From: Butyriboletus loyo
Taxonomy: Eukaryota; Basidiomycota; Agaricomycetes; Boletales; Boletaceae
Reading direction: 5' to 3'
Length of the DNA: 64,000 nucleotides
NCBI GenBank assembly: GCA_038093515.1
Contig: JBBPSI010000021.1
Span: 62,001-126,000 of the forward strand
The position numbers were made by a program, and so were the translations under genes. Below the pieces are notes generated by a model that saw only the letters and a program-made list of their open reading frames with translations, had not been told where the DNA came from and made no database searches. This document shows, in pieces, positions 1 through 13,200 of the stretch (the first letter of the stretch is position 1; every line of letters begins with the position of its first letter).

Positions 1-2898
1 CATGATAAGTGGGAGCTCTCCGTTTTGGCTGTTTCCGACAGAAAAGTGGCCAACGTCGAAGTCCGTCCTCCCAATAACCGCGCCTTGGGCTTCATCTGTG
101 CCTCCTATACCTGGCTCCCACAACCGTACGCAGCCTTGTCAAGGAGTTAGTCCCCAACTAATCTGACTAAATTGATGGAATGGTGACCTACCATCGTTAC
201 CCCCACTCACAATCCCGATCCTATTCCTACTTTGTATCCAAGTGGCTGCAACAATACCAAACCCTCCACCTCCCACAGCATCTGATTCGTGGTGTTCGAA
301 CTGGCAGAGTGGCCCGCGCGATAGCACACGCACGTCGTAAACGTGCAGTGCATTGTCAGTTCGCGCGACAGCGAGGAGACGTCCGTCAGGTGAGAATGAA
401 GCTTGATTCACCTCTTCTGAACCACCTAGTTTCTGCTTAGAGCCAATGAGTGGTCGTACTTGGAACTTCTCGAGCTCCTCCGTCTCGCAGGCTTCTTTTA
501 GCATGCGGCGAACGTCATAGAGGCGGACGGGATGTGTGCTATCTCTGCCCGATGTGAACAAAACCAGCGTCGTCCCATCCGGACTTAGAGCGGCAGCGTC
601 CCCGGATTCCGTGGCGTCAAACTGAACTGCCTGAACCCCTCTGCGAATATCGAAAGCATGGTGGAAGCCGGTATGATCGTTTTCGTCACTTGGTTCGGAA
701 GACGAGAATAAAAGGTGTTTCGAAGGCCCTTCTCCCCAGAGAGTGGAGCCAGCGGCGTGGTCGGATCCTCTCGGTGCTACATAAAGCTTTTTGGATGAAA
801 AATTCACATCTATCATATCCTCGAAGAGGTCCTGAGAATAGAGCCGAATGGTACTGCATGACACCTGTTGAGATGTGAATGGCTAAAACGTGCAACACTA
901 CATACCCGTCATGACAGGTAATGGCCAACGCCGAACCATCAGGGGCATACAATAAATCTTGTGGCGTGGAATCAAATACGACTGTATTCAAGTAAGGGAA
1001 GCGCGAGAATGAGAACGATACGGTAGACTCACTCTGATGCATTGCGTCCAGACCCTCGCGCTCTTCATGATCATCGTGGTCAAGTATCTCCCACGTTTGA
1101 ACGACGCGATCGCAGCCTGAGGACAGAAACTGCCTTGGGCTGTACGATATTGTAAGATACCCACACGCAAATTGTCGTACGTAACTCACTTGAAAGGATT
1201 AAACGCAATATCGTGTACAGAATAGTACTTCATTACTGAACCTGTGATAAATCAGCAATTCAATGAAATTCCTTGGAAACTCGAAGAAGACGACTACTCA
1301 CCGCGAGATGTATTCCGTGGGTGACAATGCGCGGGTGCCAAATGAACTAGTTCAGATATCTCAGTGAAGTGTACTGTGGAGCACCACAGGACCTTACCTC
1401 GGCCGTGGTGGTAGACGACCAACGAACCCAGTCTATTCTCCGGAGGCGGCGGCGGCTGATCTTCAGTTTTAGTGAAGTACCATTAAGTCCGTGAATTGGA
1501 TGCTTTTGTTTGGTACTGACCATTTTCATCATCATCGGATTCCTCCAGACCACCTTCCGCCACCGCGCAAAGTATCACACTATCTTGTACCTGAATGATT
1601 TTATTGACCGCTATGTGACCGGGGTTAGCTGGATATCCAAGCTCAATCACGTGGGCAACACTTGCGTCCAGACGATAGGTGGGGGTACTTTGCAGTTAGC
1701 TCGAGCTTGGTGTATCCTTTCTCGTAATAAAGATTGGGTGGACGACGAGGGAAAAGGAACTCTTGTCTCCGCGCATGATAAAATGGTTTTGGAAACCTGG
1801 TGGCGCCGTAATTCCTAGACATCTAGCACGCAATGCATAAGACGGAATGAAGTGGGAAGTGCTGTACTCACCGTTCCCCATGGGCCCGTTGAAATCCAAT
1901 CAAATGGAAGATGATGATAATCGACAGGAGGCTTTTTTCGTGGAAAATGGAAAGGAGGTAGGGGATGTAGTTTGGGTAGGTTACTATCCGACTCGTGCGT
2001 TGGTGTCAAATCTTCTGCTTTGTTTCCCTCCGGTAGGGGAGTCCACTGCACCGAAACAAAGTCTATGAGCACTCTGACTAGAAAACCACGATACGCCACA
2101 TTACATTTGCCTCGTTTGAAATATCCAGTGAGGCCAGAAAGTTCATACAGTCATCGTCGTTACCGTCATCAGAATGATCCCGATCGGACGGGCTGGGCGA
2201 GTGGAGGTCAGTACGGGAAAAATCAGCCTCTAGTTTTGGAATGTTCCCGGGGTCGCCATATCTGCCATCTATATCGTGGGGTGATCCAGCATACCCGTCC
2301 ACTTTTTGCCTCTGAGATGTAATGCGTAGCCTGGACACAAATAGGTTATCTGACGCACCTTGGAGGGCCATATTTCGGGCTCGCTGTCGGACGAGATCTC
2401 GATAACTTCCAGGACATGTTCCTTGCGCTTCAATTCATTATGATTGTTCACTGCGTCCATAGCCATTTTTATGGCGTCAGTGGCGCGCTTCTTGGATGGG
2501 CGAGCGTCATTCAGTGCTCTCCGCGATGTCAATTCCTTTGATGGTGTGTCAAACTTGCCCAGTTTTGATGCTGAACTAGACAAACCAACTGTGTGATATG
2601 TTGCAGCTCGGTACACTGATCCGCTGTTGGAAGAGGACGTGGACTATGTGTGCTGAGTTACCACCTCCGTCAGCGAGATGCGCGGCTCAGGATCGCGACG
2701 TGCTGATGAGCAACGTGACGAGTAGCATACTCACGATTTGTGCTGTGGGACGGGAGGGTCCTCGCTGTCTGAATCGAGGAGGGAGATGGTGACTGTGTCG
2801 CGGGAGCGTTTCCTGCGAACGCAGTGGCCTACACCAGTGTAAAATATGTCCAAGTCGTCGTCGACATCGATCACCTCGCGCTGGTTGGCCAACGACAT
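1..2898 (-). CDS. WD40-repeat protein with acidic, SIM-like N-terminus (partial, 3' end outside window)
   Basis: Multi-exon minus-strand gene; the C-terminal end lies beyond base 1. The ATG at 2898 starts an N-terminal part with two short hydrophobic-acidic stretches, EVIDVDDDLDIF and EVIEISSDSEPE. These look like SUMO-interacting motifs, inside a disordered, basic/acidic region with KKR and RRKRSR patches, which suggests a nuclear protein. From about 2100 downward the frame carries beta-propeller features: HDIAFNPF, FLSSGCDRVVQTWEI, LLYAPDGSALAITCHDG, AALSPDGTTLVLFTSG, ASFSPDGRLLAVARTDNALHVYDVR. After an intron near 130-175 it ends in SGGNDGCVRLWEPG. The exon joins between about 1560 and 2100 are unclear. 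WD40 propellers are protein scaffolds; I could not assign this one to a named family. It diverges from the heme lyase gene with 98 bp between start codons. Confidence 0.75.
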
Positions 2899-2996
2899 AT
2901 CTCGCACGAACTTCGAGTTCAAGCTGAGGCTGGGAAAACACAAATCTGTCACGTGCCACCCTTACACGCCCGTTTTTCCTTCCGCTGCAGTTATCC

Positions 2997-3880
2997 ATGG
3001 GCCAATCCCTCTCCTCCTCGTCGCCGTCGGCACCAGCGGGCTGTCCGGTGCATCGGTCAGACCCGCCACCACCTCCCACGAGCTGCCCAGTCCAGCACTC
3101 GCCGTCATCCACCTCCAGCAGGTGTCCCATTGATCACTCGTCGGTGCCACTCAACCCACTCAATCAAATGCCATCCCTTCCCCAGATACCGTTGGACAAC
3201 TCTGATCAGCTCCCGATAGAACGCACTCTCTCCTCAATACCACGCCCTGTCGACGCTGGGAGAAAAGAGACGTGGGAATATCCTTCACCCCAGCAGTTCT
3301 ATAATGCACTGGTTAGAAAGGGATGGGAGACGCCTGTAGAACATGTAGAGATGATGGTCGACATTCACAATTTCCTGAATGAGCGTGCTTGGGGTGAAGT
3401 GCTAAAGTGGGAGAAGCGCGTCGCTCGGTAGGAAATGTTTCGCGGTTCTTCGGGTAACGCGACTGATAAAACGACCCTCAGGCCTGGAGACGAAGAGCCG
3501 TATCTCGCGAAGTTCAAGGGACGTCCCGGGGAGATGTCCCCAAAGGCCCGCGTCTGGATGTTTGCCGGGTGGTTACTCCCCTCACGGTTCAAGTATGTCT
3601 CTCCTGCGTCGCGGGTGAGCGCAGACTGACGCGGGTTTGTAATAGCGCCGAGTCTCCCTTTGATCGCCATGACTGGATCATTCGGAGACCACGAACAGGG
3701 GAAGAAGTACGGTACGTGATCGACTACTACTCGGCTCCACCTACACCAGACGGGGACCCTGTCTTTGCATTGGATGTCCGGCCTGCACTGGACAGCGTGC
3801 AGAGTGTGAAGGAGCGGGTCGCTGTTGGCACGCGTGAGGTCTGGCAGGAGCTGAGTGAGCGTGCGTGGGGACCGAGGTGA
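2997..3880 (+). CDS. CYC3: Holocytochrome c synthase (cytochrome c heme lyase)
   Basis: Attaches heme covalently to apocytochrome c in the mitochondrial intermembrane space. The exons I read are 2997-3427, 3482-3592 and 3646-3880, giving about 258 residues, the usual size for the family (yeast and human about 270). The N-terminal third has several Cys-Pro motifs of the type bound by heme (CPVHRSD, CPVQH, CPIDH). The conserved core follows: WEYPSPQQFYNALVRKGW, the histidine-containing VEHVEMMVDIHNFLNERAW, FKGRPGEMSPKARV, SPFDRHDWIIRR, YVIDYY and LDVRPALDS. The ATG begins MGQSLSSSS, like the short N-terminus of fungal homologues. The last codons overlap a good 5' splice site (GAG/GTGAGT), so a longer spliced form is possible; length favours the TGA at 3880. 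It lies head to tail with the RhoGEF gene. Confidence 0.95.
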
Positions 3881-4104
3881 GTTGAGTGGCGTCGTGCTAG
3901 CATACATGTACATGTACGCAGTCGTAATGCATGTCGCTCAGACTGGCTCGTGCGTGCGGTAGTGTTCACGTCTTGTCGTCGTCGCGGACAGCGCTGGGGA
4001 AGAGTTCCAAAACTGGGCATGCAATAATATTGTCGTGAGTTTTCCAAGCGAACGCATCACCACTTGCGTCGACACACTCGATCGCTGCAAGCTTGATCCG
4101 CCCA

Positions 4105-4129
4105 CCGACGACGACGACGACGACGACGA
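4105..4129 (+). repeat. CGA trinucleotide run in the RhoGEF leader
   Basis: About eight tandem CGA triplets, 25 bases upstream of the RhoGEF start codon at 4155. In the frame that is open into the RhoGEF they would read as an Asp run. I treat the run as 5' leader because the HCCS stop and the homology start both argue against translation here. Confidence 0.7.
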
Positions 4130-4154
4130 GCGATACTCCCCACTGCCAGTCACG

Positions 4155-7100
4155 ATGGAGCGGCCAGCTGGCCCACGTCAGCCAGACAAGCGCAATGAGG
4201 CGTACGAGTCCATCTTTGGCCGTCCGTCGACGACCCACCACCAGGCGACGGCGAATCCATACTATGGGCAGCCCGCCCAGAATGCGCCGTATCACCCGCA
4301 GGTGAATCAGTTCTCGCCGCCGTATAGTTATTATCCGCAGGCGATCGACAGACGGACTTCCCATCCGTCTTCGCTTGCCCCCCAGCCTGCCGCCTACTAC
4401 CAGCATCCGACCTACTCCCAGTCTCCTGCATCCCAGCCCCATCTCCTCGTCACTCCCCACTCCCAGCTCCCCCACCAGCTCCCACATCGTCCCCACGCTC
4501 TCGCCTCCCCCACCCCCCATGCCCGTGCACCTTCCGTCGTCAGTGCACCCATCACATCCGCCATCATCCCCCCGAGACCAGAAGACCCCCCAGACGCTGC
4601 ACTCGAGGCCCTCACCAGGTCCGGCCTCACCCCTGCCCAGGCTTATCAGGCACAGGTATACCGCACCGACCCTCCCCCGCAGAATGGCACCCCATCCCAT
4701 CCCCCTGATGACGTGCCCCGTCTGGGCCTAATCGACCCTGACATTGGCCGTCTCAACATTACCTTTGCTGCAGATGAACATACTGCAGATGACTCCGCCA
4801 GCGAGTTGCCGTGGGCTCACATTTCAGAACACACACGTGGGTTGCTCTGTTCCATATCTGGTCGGGGTGCTGCACAATGTGCTAATTCCGTGTCTTCCTT
4901 CTAGCCATCGCGCCCTTTCCTCAAGTCCACCACGCGCAGCAGCCCCAGAATCGCCAATCAAGTCCCCTCTCCGTCCAGTCCGACCACAGTGGGTCTTCTC
5001 GTCCCCATCAACTCCAGCTCGACACTGCCCTCATGGCTGGCTCACGCTCATCCCTCGCTAACTCCTCTCCGGCTTCATCTACCCTTGTTGATCATTTCAT
5101 TGGCCCAGCAGTCACTTCCCGGTATTCCTCGGACTCGGCTCGCATCGTGCCCAGCCCCCCGTTCCGTCGCGAGCGCACCACACAGGACAGGACCTTGTCC
5201 ATTTCTTCTACTTCAAACTCAATGCGCACTGTATTGGACGCTCGTTCACGCCCACCCGTACCTCAGCCTCTTCAAGGTGGTCGGAACTCCCCTACGACCT
5301 CGACAAAAGCCCCCGCGACACGCAGTCGCTCTCCCTTCATATATCCTGCCTTACTCTCCAGAGTAGCAGAGGCCTTCAAGGAACGCATTACCCTTGCAGA
5401 CCGCATCAAGGATGGGCTCACATACAAAGATGCGTTTGATGGACGGGAAGCAGTGGACAAGGTCGCGTACATCATCAAAACCACGGACCGGAACTTGGCC
5501 CTGCTACTAGGGCGGGCCTTGGACGCACAGAAATTCTTCCATGATGTCACATATGACCATCGCTTGCGCGACAGTGCGGCAGAGCTCTATCAGTTCAGGA
5601 CCAAGCTGAGTCCCTTCGTCAGTGGAGAGCTGGCTACGGCCGATGTGGACCTTGATAATGATGACGTTGAGGGCAAATCTCCTGTGCAAGGCAAGGCGGA
5701 TGGTTCGAGAGGGGTATCAATGGTCTCTACGGGACACGGCTCAAGTGACTCTCACGAGAAAGACTCGTCGCCGGTAACAGGACGACCCGAACCCAGAGGG
5801 TCGCAAGGCACAGAGTCCATCGATGAAATTCCCCTTCCCTCCGGTGTTTTCACTCTTTTGACAGATTGCTATTCCCCCACATGCACAAGAGACCAACTAT
5901 GTTATAGCATTGCGTGTCCGAGGCGATTAGAACAACAGGCAAGGCTCAACATGAAACCTCAACCTGGTCTCAAGAAACAGATTTCACGGGAGAGTTTAGG
6001 CGATCTCGTGGTAGGCACTGCGACCGTGAATGATCGTATGTTACTGACACCTTATTACAGGAACCTGGGACCCTTTGGATACATTCGGTGCCCCAAGAAG
6101 TTGTAAACAGCGTGTCAGACACGGAGAAAAGGCGACAAGAGGCTATCAATGAGGTGATCTATACGGAGCGCGACTTCGTGCGGGATATGGAGTACCTTCG
6201 AGATGTATGCCTCATTCTTCCGTCTCTCGCGTCTTACTATCTTCACACATTAACTTCCTTGCAGGTCTGGGTGAATAATCTCAAAGACAGCGACATCATC
6301 CCTGCAGACCGCCGTACCGATTTCATCCAACAGGTCTTTTGGAATATCCAGGAGATTATCGTCGTCAACACCCGCATCCGCGATGCACTCAATAAACGTC
6401 AAAAGTCGTACGCTGTTGTCGAGTGTATTAGTGATATCTTCCTTGAGGCAGTGCCTCATTTCGGCCCGTTCGTATCGTATGGTGCTCATCAGCTGTACGG
6501 AAAGTATGAATTTGAAAAGGAAAAAAGCTCTAATTCAGCCTTTGCGGCATTCGTTGAGGTGCGCCACGTAGTGTAGTTGTAAGATAACGTCGCTCACCAC
6601 AGCATGCGCGCAGGCTACGGAACGACTTCCTGAATCTCGCAAACTCGAACTGAATGGCTACCTCACCAAGCCTACAACTCGTCTTGCGCGATACCCACTG
6701 CTACTGGAAGCTGTCAATAAACACACGCCCGAAGATAATTCCGACAAACAAACCCTTGCGCAGGTCGTCAGCATGATCCGGGAGTTCCTCGCCAAAGTGA
6801 ACGTGGAGACTGGCAAGACCGAAAACAGGTTTAACTTGCTGCAGCTCGACCAGCAGCTAGTATATAGGCCTGGAGAGCTAGTGGTTCGTATCTGTTTTTA
6901 CTTTGAGTATCCCATTCTAAGGTCTTTATGGCATCTAGGACCTGAAATTACAGGACCCTTCTCGGGAGCTCGTCTATAGAGGCGCATTGAATAAACGTGG
7001 GGGCTCCCAAGGGGACAGTGGGGACTTGTTGGTCTATCTATTCGATCATGCGTTGCTAATGGTCAAGCAAAAGTCCAAGCATGAACAACATAAAGTCTAT

Positions 7101-8833
7101 CGACGTGTAAGTCCTTGAATTTTCTTTTTTTTCCTGTTCTGGTTATCCATAAATCATTCGACTGCACAGCCTATTCCATTGGAGCTCCTCTTCATTTCCG
7201 CCCAAAGTAAAGAAGTCACGAAAAAAGCCTTGAACCATGGCGCGCCCTACCCGCCTCAGATCCCAATCAAGGTCGATGGCAAAGGCGACTTTGGAATCAC
7301 ATTTGTACACCTCGGGCGAAAGTTTTACCAGATAACACTATGGGCAAGCACTTTCGTGGGCCATCGCAAATGGGTGGAGACCATAACGAAACAGCAAGAC
7401 TTACTAAGGGAACGAAGTATGGCCTTTGATACGACAACCGTTTCCGAAGGTTTCTTCTTGGGTACCAATAGGGTAAACTGCGCAGCCCCCTTCGGTGAGT
7501 CGGAATACAAGAAATTAAGACCGAGCTGACGGTGATATAGCGAATGGGAGACGGATTGCCTTCGGAACAGATGATGGTGTCTACCTATCGGACCTGAGGG
7601 AACAGAACAGGGATCCCATCAAAGTCTTGGCATTGCTGGACGTGTCGCAGGTTGATGTTCTCGAAGAGTACCAGCTCCTCATCGTACTTTCAGGTAAGCC
7701 TCTGTTCGTGCTATTATTCGTAACTCACGCATATTTTTACAGAGCGACAAGTTATCACATTCCCCTTGGAAGCCCTTGATCCCATGGACCCGATGGCTGG
7801 TCTGAAGCGTGCAAAGCGTATATCCTCGCATACATCGTTTTTCAAAGCTGGTATCTGCCTTGGAAAAACTCTTGTTTGCGTTGTGAAGTCGAGTCCACTT
7901 TCTAGCACAATCAAGACTCTTGAGCCTATTGATCAAAATATACGCGGGCGGAGTAAACCGACATTCCGCAAGCTTTTACAGGGAGGGAATGACACGCTGA
8001 AACTTTTCAGAGTATGTCTTTTGTCTTTCCTTTGTTAACTTGTTGACAGGAAAGCCAGGAGTTCTACATTCCCGTTGAATCAAGTTCGATACATTTCCTG
8101 AAAACGAGGCTTTGTGTTGGTTGTTCGAAGGGCTTCGAGATCGTTGACCTTGAGAGTTTGGATACCCAAAGTTTGTTGGATCCAGCTGATGCATCACTCG
8201 AATTTGTGAGGAAGCGGGAGAACTTGCGACCGATGGCCATCTATCGGATTGACAACGAATTCTTGCTATGCTACGATGGTAAGAGCAAGAGCTAGGAAGG
8301 TCATTATTGGTACTTACTCCAGGGGGTCGAAGAATTTGCTTTTTATGTCAACAGGAGCGGTTGGCGGTCGCGGCCAAATTTCATGGTCTATTGGGAAGGG
8401 TCGCCGACAGGATTCGGTAAGTACAAAAGGATGGCTTGGGATATCCATCTTCCTGACAGGACACTGCTTAGCGATGAGATATCCGTTTGTCCTGGCCTTT
8501 GAGCACACGTTCGTAGAGATCCGACATGTCGAAACGGGTCTCATGTCCCAGGTCATCCAAGGAAACAACCTTCGCCTGCTGTTCGCAGATACCCCGCCAT
8601 CAGGGACATCAACAGCAAACCTACACCACGCATATTATGCTCCACAGCCATACCAATCAAACCCGTATCATCCGAGTGCGTCGTCTGTGTATGGGCGGCC
8701 TGCGTATGGACCTCCTATGGCAGCAGGGTATGGTCAGTACCCTAGATATACCCAAGCCGGTCGTGATGAAATCCTGGTGGTGTCCGATGACCGAGTGTTG
8801 ACGTTACGGCTTACTGGCGGCAACAACGAATAG
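4155..8833 (+). CDS. ROM2: Rho1 guanine nucleotide exchange factor (DEP-DH-PH-CNH), Rom2-like
   Basis: Activates Rho1-type GTPases at the plasma membrane in the cell-wall-integrity pathway. About a dozen exons. The start MERPAGPRQPDKRNEAYESI opens a long Pro/His/Gln-rich disordered region. A DEP domain follows near 5350-5600 (LLSRVAEAFKERI, GLTYKDAFDGREAVD). The DH domain starts at about 6130 (INEVIYTERDFVRDMEYLRD, spliced to VWVNNLKDSDIIP) and runs through the conserved GYLTKPTTRLARYPLLLEAV. A PH domain (ELVYRGALNKRGG, LVYLFDHALLMVKQK) lies at about 6960-7480. A C-terminal citron homology domain runs from IAFGTDDGVYLSDLR to YPFVLAFEHTFVEIRHVETG. A Tyr/Pro-rich tail precedes the stop at 8833. 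All four domains are complete and in the order seen in yeast Rom1/Rom2 and S. pombe Rgf proteins. Introns are 45-70 nt. Substrate specificity for Rho1 is inferred from the architecture. Confidence 0.95.
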
Positions 8834-10202
8834 GTCGGTCTGGATAATGCACGCAAGGTGACTACGAGCGACCAATTGTATTGTACCTTGAGTCTCGTTC
8901 TCCACTAGACTGGGAGACAATGCAATCGAGTCACGGAGGGGCATGGCTCGGAGTATGTATAGTTAGATTGTACATCTGTTATGATTTCTTTGTCTTTCGT
9001 AGGAATAGCAGCATGGGTTTTTGGTAGCCTCCAACGCAGACATTACCGTGTCCTGTAACACAGCGGCTCGATACGTTCTCACTGGCTTTTTCCTTCATGG
9101 TGACTCTGTTACTGGTATGATGTAGCAAGTTGCCAACCAAGATGTCAAGTTTAGATGAGCAACACGATTTCAGACTCCAGTCTCGTTGCATGTGCTGATA
9201 ACTACCTTGCTTGCTCGTTGAAAATGGTTGAAGACGACTGGATGTCCAGATATCATTGGGTGCTACATATATCATGATTCTCCCGGCGCCAACCCCCGGT
9301 CCACTTTCAAGCCGGTCGGATGTTCTCAGGCACTTCGACTCTCAAGCTTCAAGGGTACGGTCAACCGAGCCATGGATCTGCCCAGATAAGGACCCGCCTG
9401 GGACCACTTAGAACAGCCTAAACTTAACCAACAAAATTGACCACAAGCACACTGAATCTGGCACTTACACGGTCGTTCTGTTAATGTGCGTTGACCCCCT
9501 GACATGAAGCAATAAGTGGTATGTCGTATCCTCGTCGATGGTGTTGTTTGTTCCAGTCTTGTTCTGGTAGTTGACCAATTTCTGGTAGGGTCCCAAGTTG
9601 TCGAATGGCCGGGCTGCCTTGCGGGTACACTTGGCCCAGACAAGAACCGTACTTTTCACCCACAGGAATCGACCACGTTATAAGTACATCAAACTCTTCC
9701 GGGCGCAATATCTTTACAAAAGTAGCTACCGCACAGCACGTGTTTAACTGTGGGTTGTTCATCTGCGCTGTATCGGCTTCCGACTCAGGCATTGGCCTAC
9801 CATCGACCCTCTGTTCCAAGGTTGTCAGAATCCGGTCGGAGCTGGGTTTTACTCGATTTCGATGCTCATCACCCATATACAGAGGCTTGTGGGTTCATCT
9901 TGCGATGGCAATAAGTCGAAGATTGCTCCGTCAACTTGTACCCACAAGCCACCTCATTTTCTGGAGCTTATCGTCCATGTGAAAGTAGCCCCCAACTCCT
10001 GGAACTCGTGATAGCTGGGTCGTGGAGCATGGGTATCATCCGTAACAGCCGCCATTGTCCCCGCCCCACTTCGCGCGAACTCATCTTTCACACTTCACAC
10101 TACTCCGGAATTTGAATCATCTGATTCAGTTCGTTTGAGACACTGCGTGGATTCTGGGTGTAGGCAATATGAAACCCCGCTTTTAGTTTGTTGTTGCTGC
10201 GG
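8834..10202. other. Intergenic stretch without a supported gene
   Basis: Between the RhoGEF stop and the alcohol oxidase promoter. The longest open frames (131 codons minus at 9481-9876, 125 codons plus at 9605-9982) overlap each other, match no family I know and have no convincing splice context. The right part should be the regulated upstream region of the oxidase gene. Confidence 0.5.
10058..10069 (-). promoter_or_regulatory. Possible CreA/Mig1-type GC-box cluster upstream of alcohol oxidase
   Basis: The minus strand reads GTGGGGCGGGGA, two overlapping matches to the SYGGRG core bound by fungal carbon-catabolite repressors, about 200 bp upstream of the oxidase ATG. Alcohol oxidases are commonly glucose-repressed, so the position makes sense, but the motif is short and degenerate and may be chance. 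Confidence 0.3.
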
Positions 10203-10203
10203 G

Positions 10204-10211
10204 TATAAAAA
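10204..10211 (+). promoter_or_regulatory. TATA box of the alcohol oxidase gene
   Basis: TATAAAAA lies 59-66 bp upstream of the ATG at 10270. This predicts a short 5' leader of roughly 30 nt. A strong TATA box fits a highly inducible gene. Confidence 0.6.
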
Positions 10212-10269
10212 CCCCTGTGGATTCTCCCAAGTCTCCAGACCAGTCGCTCCTCCGAACACTTGATTCACC

Positions 10270-13200
10270 ATGGTTCATCCACAAGAAGTTGATGTCATCG
10301 TTTGCGGGTGAGGACATCATACAATGCGCCTCGCTTGACGTCTTTCTGACCCGCGATCGTAGTGGTGGTCCCGCAGGCAGCGTTGTCGCCGGACGGCTGG
10401 CATACGCTGACCCCAACCTAAAGGTCATGCTTATCGAAGGTCAGGCCATCTACTGAGACATACACCCCTGCCCTTATTGTTTGCTTGACAGCGGGAGCCA
10501 ACAACCGTGATGATCCTTGGGTATACAGGCCTGGTATCTACGTCAAGAACATGCAACGAGACGGCATGTATGTAGACATCGAGCCTCTTGATAGTGATAG
10601 AGTTAACGGCTACCGCAGAAATGACAAGGCTACTTTCTATGTCGACTCTCAGCCTTCGCCTTACCTCAGAGGAAGGCGAAGTATTGTCCCGTATGTTCTT
10701 TGCGTCCGCGCTCTGAGTTGCGGTACTGATGTCTAGTGCAGATGCGCCAACATCCTGGGTAAGGTATCAACTGGGTCAAGATGAATCGACCGCTTATTCT
10801 TTTTTCACCCCCCCCAAAGGTGGCGGTAGTAGGTCAGTGTACTACGCCCTTGATTGTTATTTCTATTGACCAACGACTCTACTAGCATCAACTTCCAGGT
10901 ATGATTCTGTATTCAACGGGTTCTTCGTCGATATGAACACGTTATCCTCTTTCCCCAGATGTATACAAGAGTAAGTTTGCCACTAGTCTATATCCTCATC
11001 GAGTTCTAACATATCAATGGCAGGCTTCTGCTTCTGATTGGGGTTGGCCATCCAAAATATCATCTGATTGCTAATGTGCAACAATTTATACGCAGATGAC
11101 TTCAAGACTCCTGGTTGGACCGCCAAGGGTGGGTCCATTGCGCCAAGTTCTGGACAATAACTGATTAGACATTCAGATCTACTCCCACTGATGAAGCGGG
11201 TATGAATGCTGGACGAAGTATAAAGAAGGGTCATACTCTAACTTAACCCTTTTTAGCTCGAGAACTACCAGAAGCCGGTAAACAATAATACCCATGGATA
11301 CGATGGCCCGATTGGCATTAGTAACGGAGGTCAAATCACTCCGCTTGCCCAAGATTTCCTGCGTGCTGCGCACGCTATCGGTGTTCCGTTTAGTGGTAAA
11401 TAGTGTCCCATTAACCAGTTGTGTTCTCCGCCTCACCATCTACTGTCAGACGACATTCAAGGTGACACCTGATTCCTCATACGAAAGGCCAAACACTGAC
11501 ATGAACAGATCTTAATACCGGGCATGGTGCCGAGATCTGGGCCAAGTATATCAACCGACACACTGGTCGTCGCAGTGATGCTGCAACTGGTGAGGCTAGT
11601 CCGTTTCCTACAGGACCGTCATGCTAGAGCGCCACGATAGCGTATGTACACAGCGTCATGGATGTCCAGTCCAATCTTTACTTGCGAATCGACGCTCGCG
11701 TCTCGCGTGTTATTTTTGAGGGTACCAAGGCTGTCGGGGTCGCCTATATCCCCTCAAGGAACCGCGCCAACAATGCTCAGGTCCAGGAAACAATTGTGAG
11801 TGTTATTTCTTGGTACACACCCCCGACATTCCCGAGTGCTTCGATAGGTTCGAGCCCGCAAATATGTCGTTCTCAGCTCTGGTACTCTTGGAACACCTCA
11901 GGTATATCCAGACCAATAAGACACGTTTTGCGGGCTTACGCCATCATACTTCTAGATCCTTGAGCGCTCTGGTGTTGGCTCAGCAAACTTGTTGAAGCAA
12001 CTGAACATCAGCGTTGTCAGCGACCTTCCTGGAGTTGGGTAAGTGACCTGTGGCGTAAAGACTTGAGGCTCAGCTCTGAGGCTGCCTGCTATGAACAGCG
12101 AGGAATACCAGGACCACTACACGACATTGTCGAGTGAGGATCATCTTGTCTCCTATTGCACCCACCGTGTACACTGATAATACCAACAGTTTACCGTGTC
12201 TCCAATGAGAGCATCACTCTTGACGACTTCCTGCGCGGTGACGAAAAAGCCCAAAAGGAGGTAATGCGAGCGTCCGTCTACCTTTGCTACAGAAACTAAC
12301 TCGGCCTCTAGCTCTTCGCCGAGTGGGAGATAAGCCCTGAGAAGGCGCGCTTGTCCTCCAACGCCATCGATGCCGGGTTCAAGGTTGGTTATCAACTGTG
12401 TCCTATCTGGGGGGGAAAACGAATTAATTACGGGATTCAGATTCGCCCTACTGAGGAAGAGCTCAAAGAGATGGGCCCCGAGTTCAATGCTCTCTGGGAC
12501 ATGTACTTTAAGGATAAGCCTGACAAGCCCGTCATGTGAGTATGAGGATACTTGAAACAATCTGTTTTAAGCATCAGCATACAGGTTTGGATCTATTGTC
12601 TCCGGAGGTTTGCTTTATTTCATTTTTCCCAAGCCCGTTCCAACCCATTTCATACAGCCTATGCTGACCACTCGTTGCTCCCTCCTGGGAAGTACGTGAC
12701 CATGTAAGTATGGATAGGTAGGATTTCCAAGAACCCGACGGCTGACTAGTGCTATGCAGGTTCCAGTACTTGGTACGATCCACGCATTTAAGTATCTGTA
12801 TCTTTGGAACGCTCACCTGCCTGCCTCAAGGAATACCCTGCTAGTCGTGGAAAAGTAAGTGAATACCATATGCATGGGCGCAATTTCCCAAAGGCTACTC
12901 AACAGATCCACATCGCATCCCCCAACCCATATGTCGAGCCTTATTTCGACAGTGGTTTCATGAACAACAAGGCCGATTTTGCACCTATCCGCTGGAGTTA
13001 CAAGAAGACTCGCGAGGTCGCCCGTCGCATGGATGGTGGGTGCTATAAATATCATTTACAAACATTTTTGACGGCGAGTTATGTAGCCTTCCGTGGCGAG
13101 CTTACTTCACACCACCCTCACTTCCATCCCGCTTCCCCCGCAACAGTCGAAGACATTGACATCAAGACCGCGAAGCAATTGCTACCTGACGGTTTCACTG

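Noticed and set aside
9481..9876. 131-codon open frame on the minus strand between RhoGEF and alcohol oxidase
   Set aside because: Overlaps a similar plus-strand frame, has no recognisable domain and no supporting splice or promoter context.
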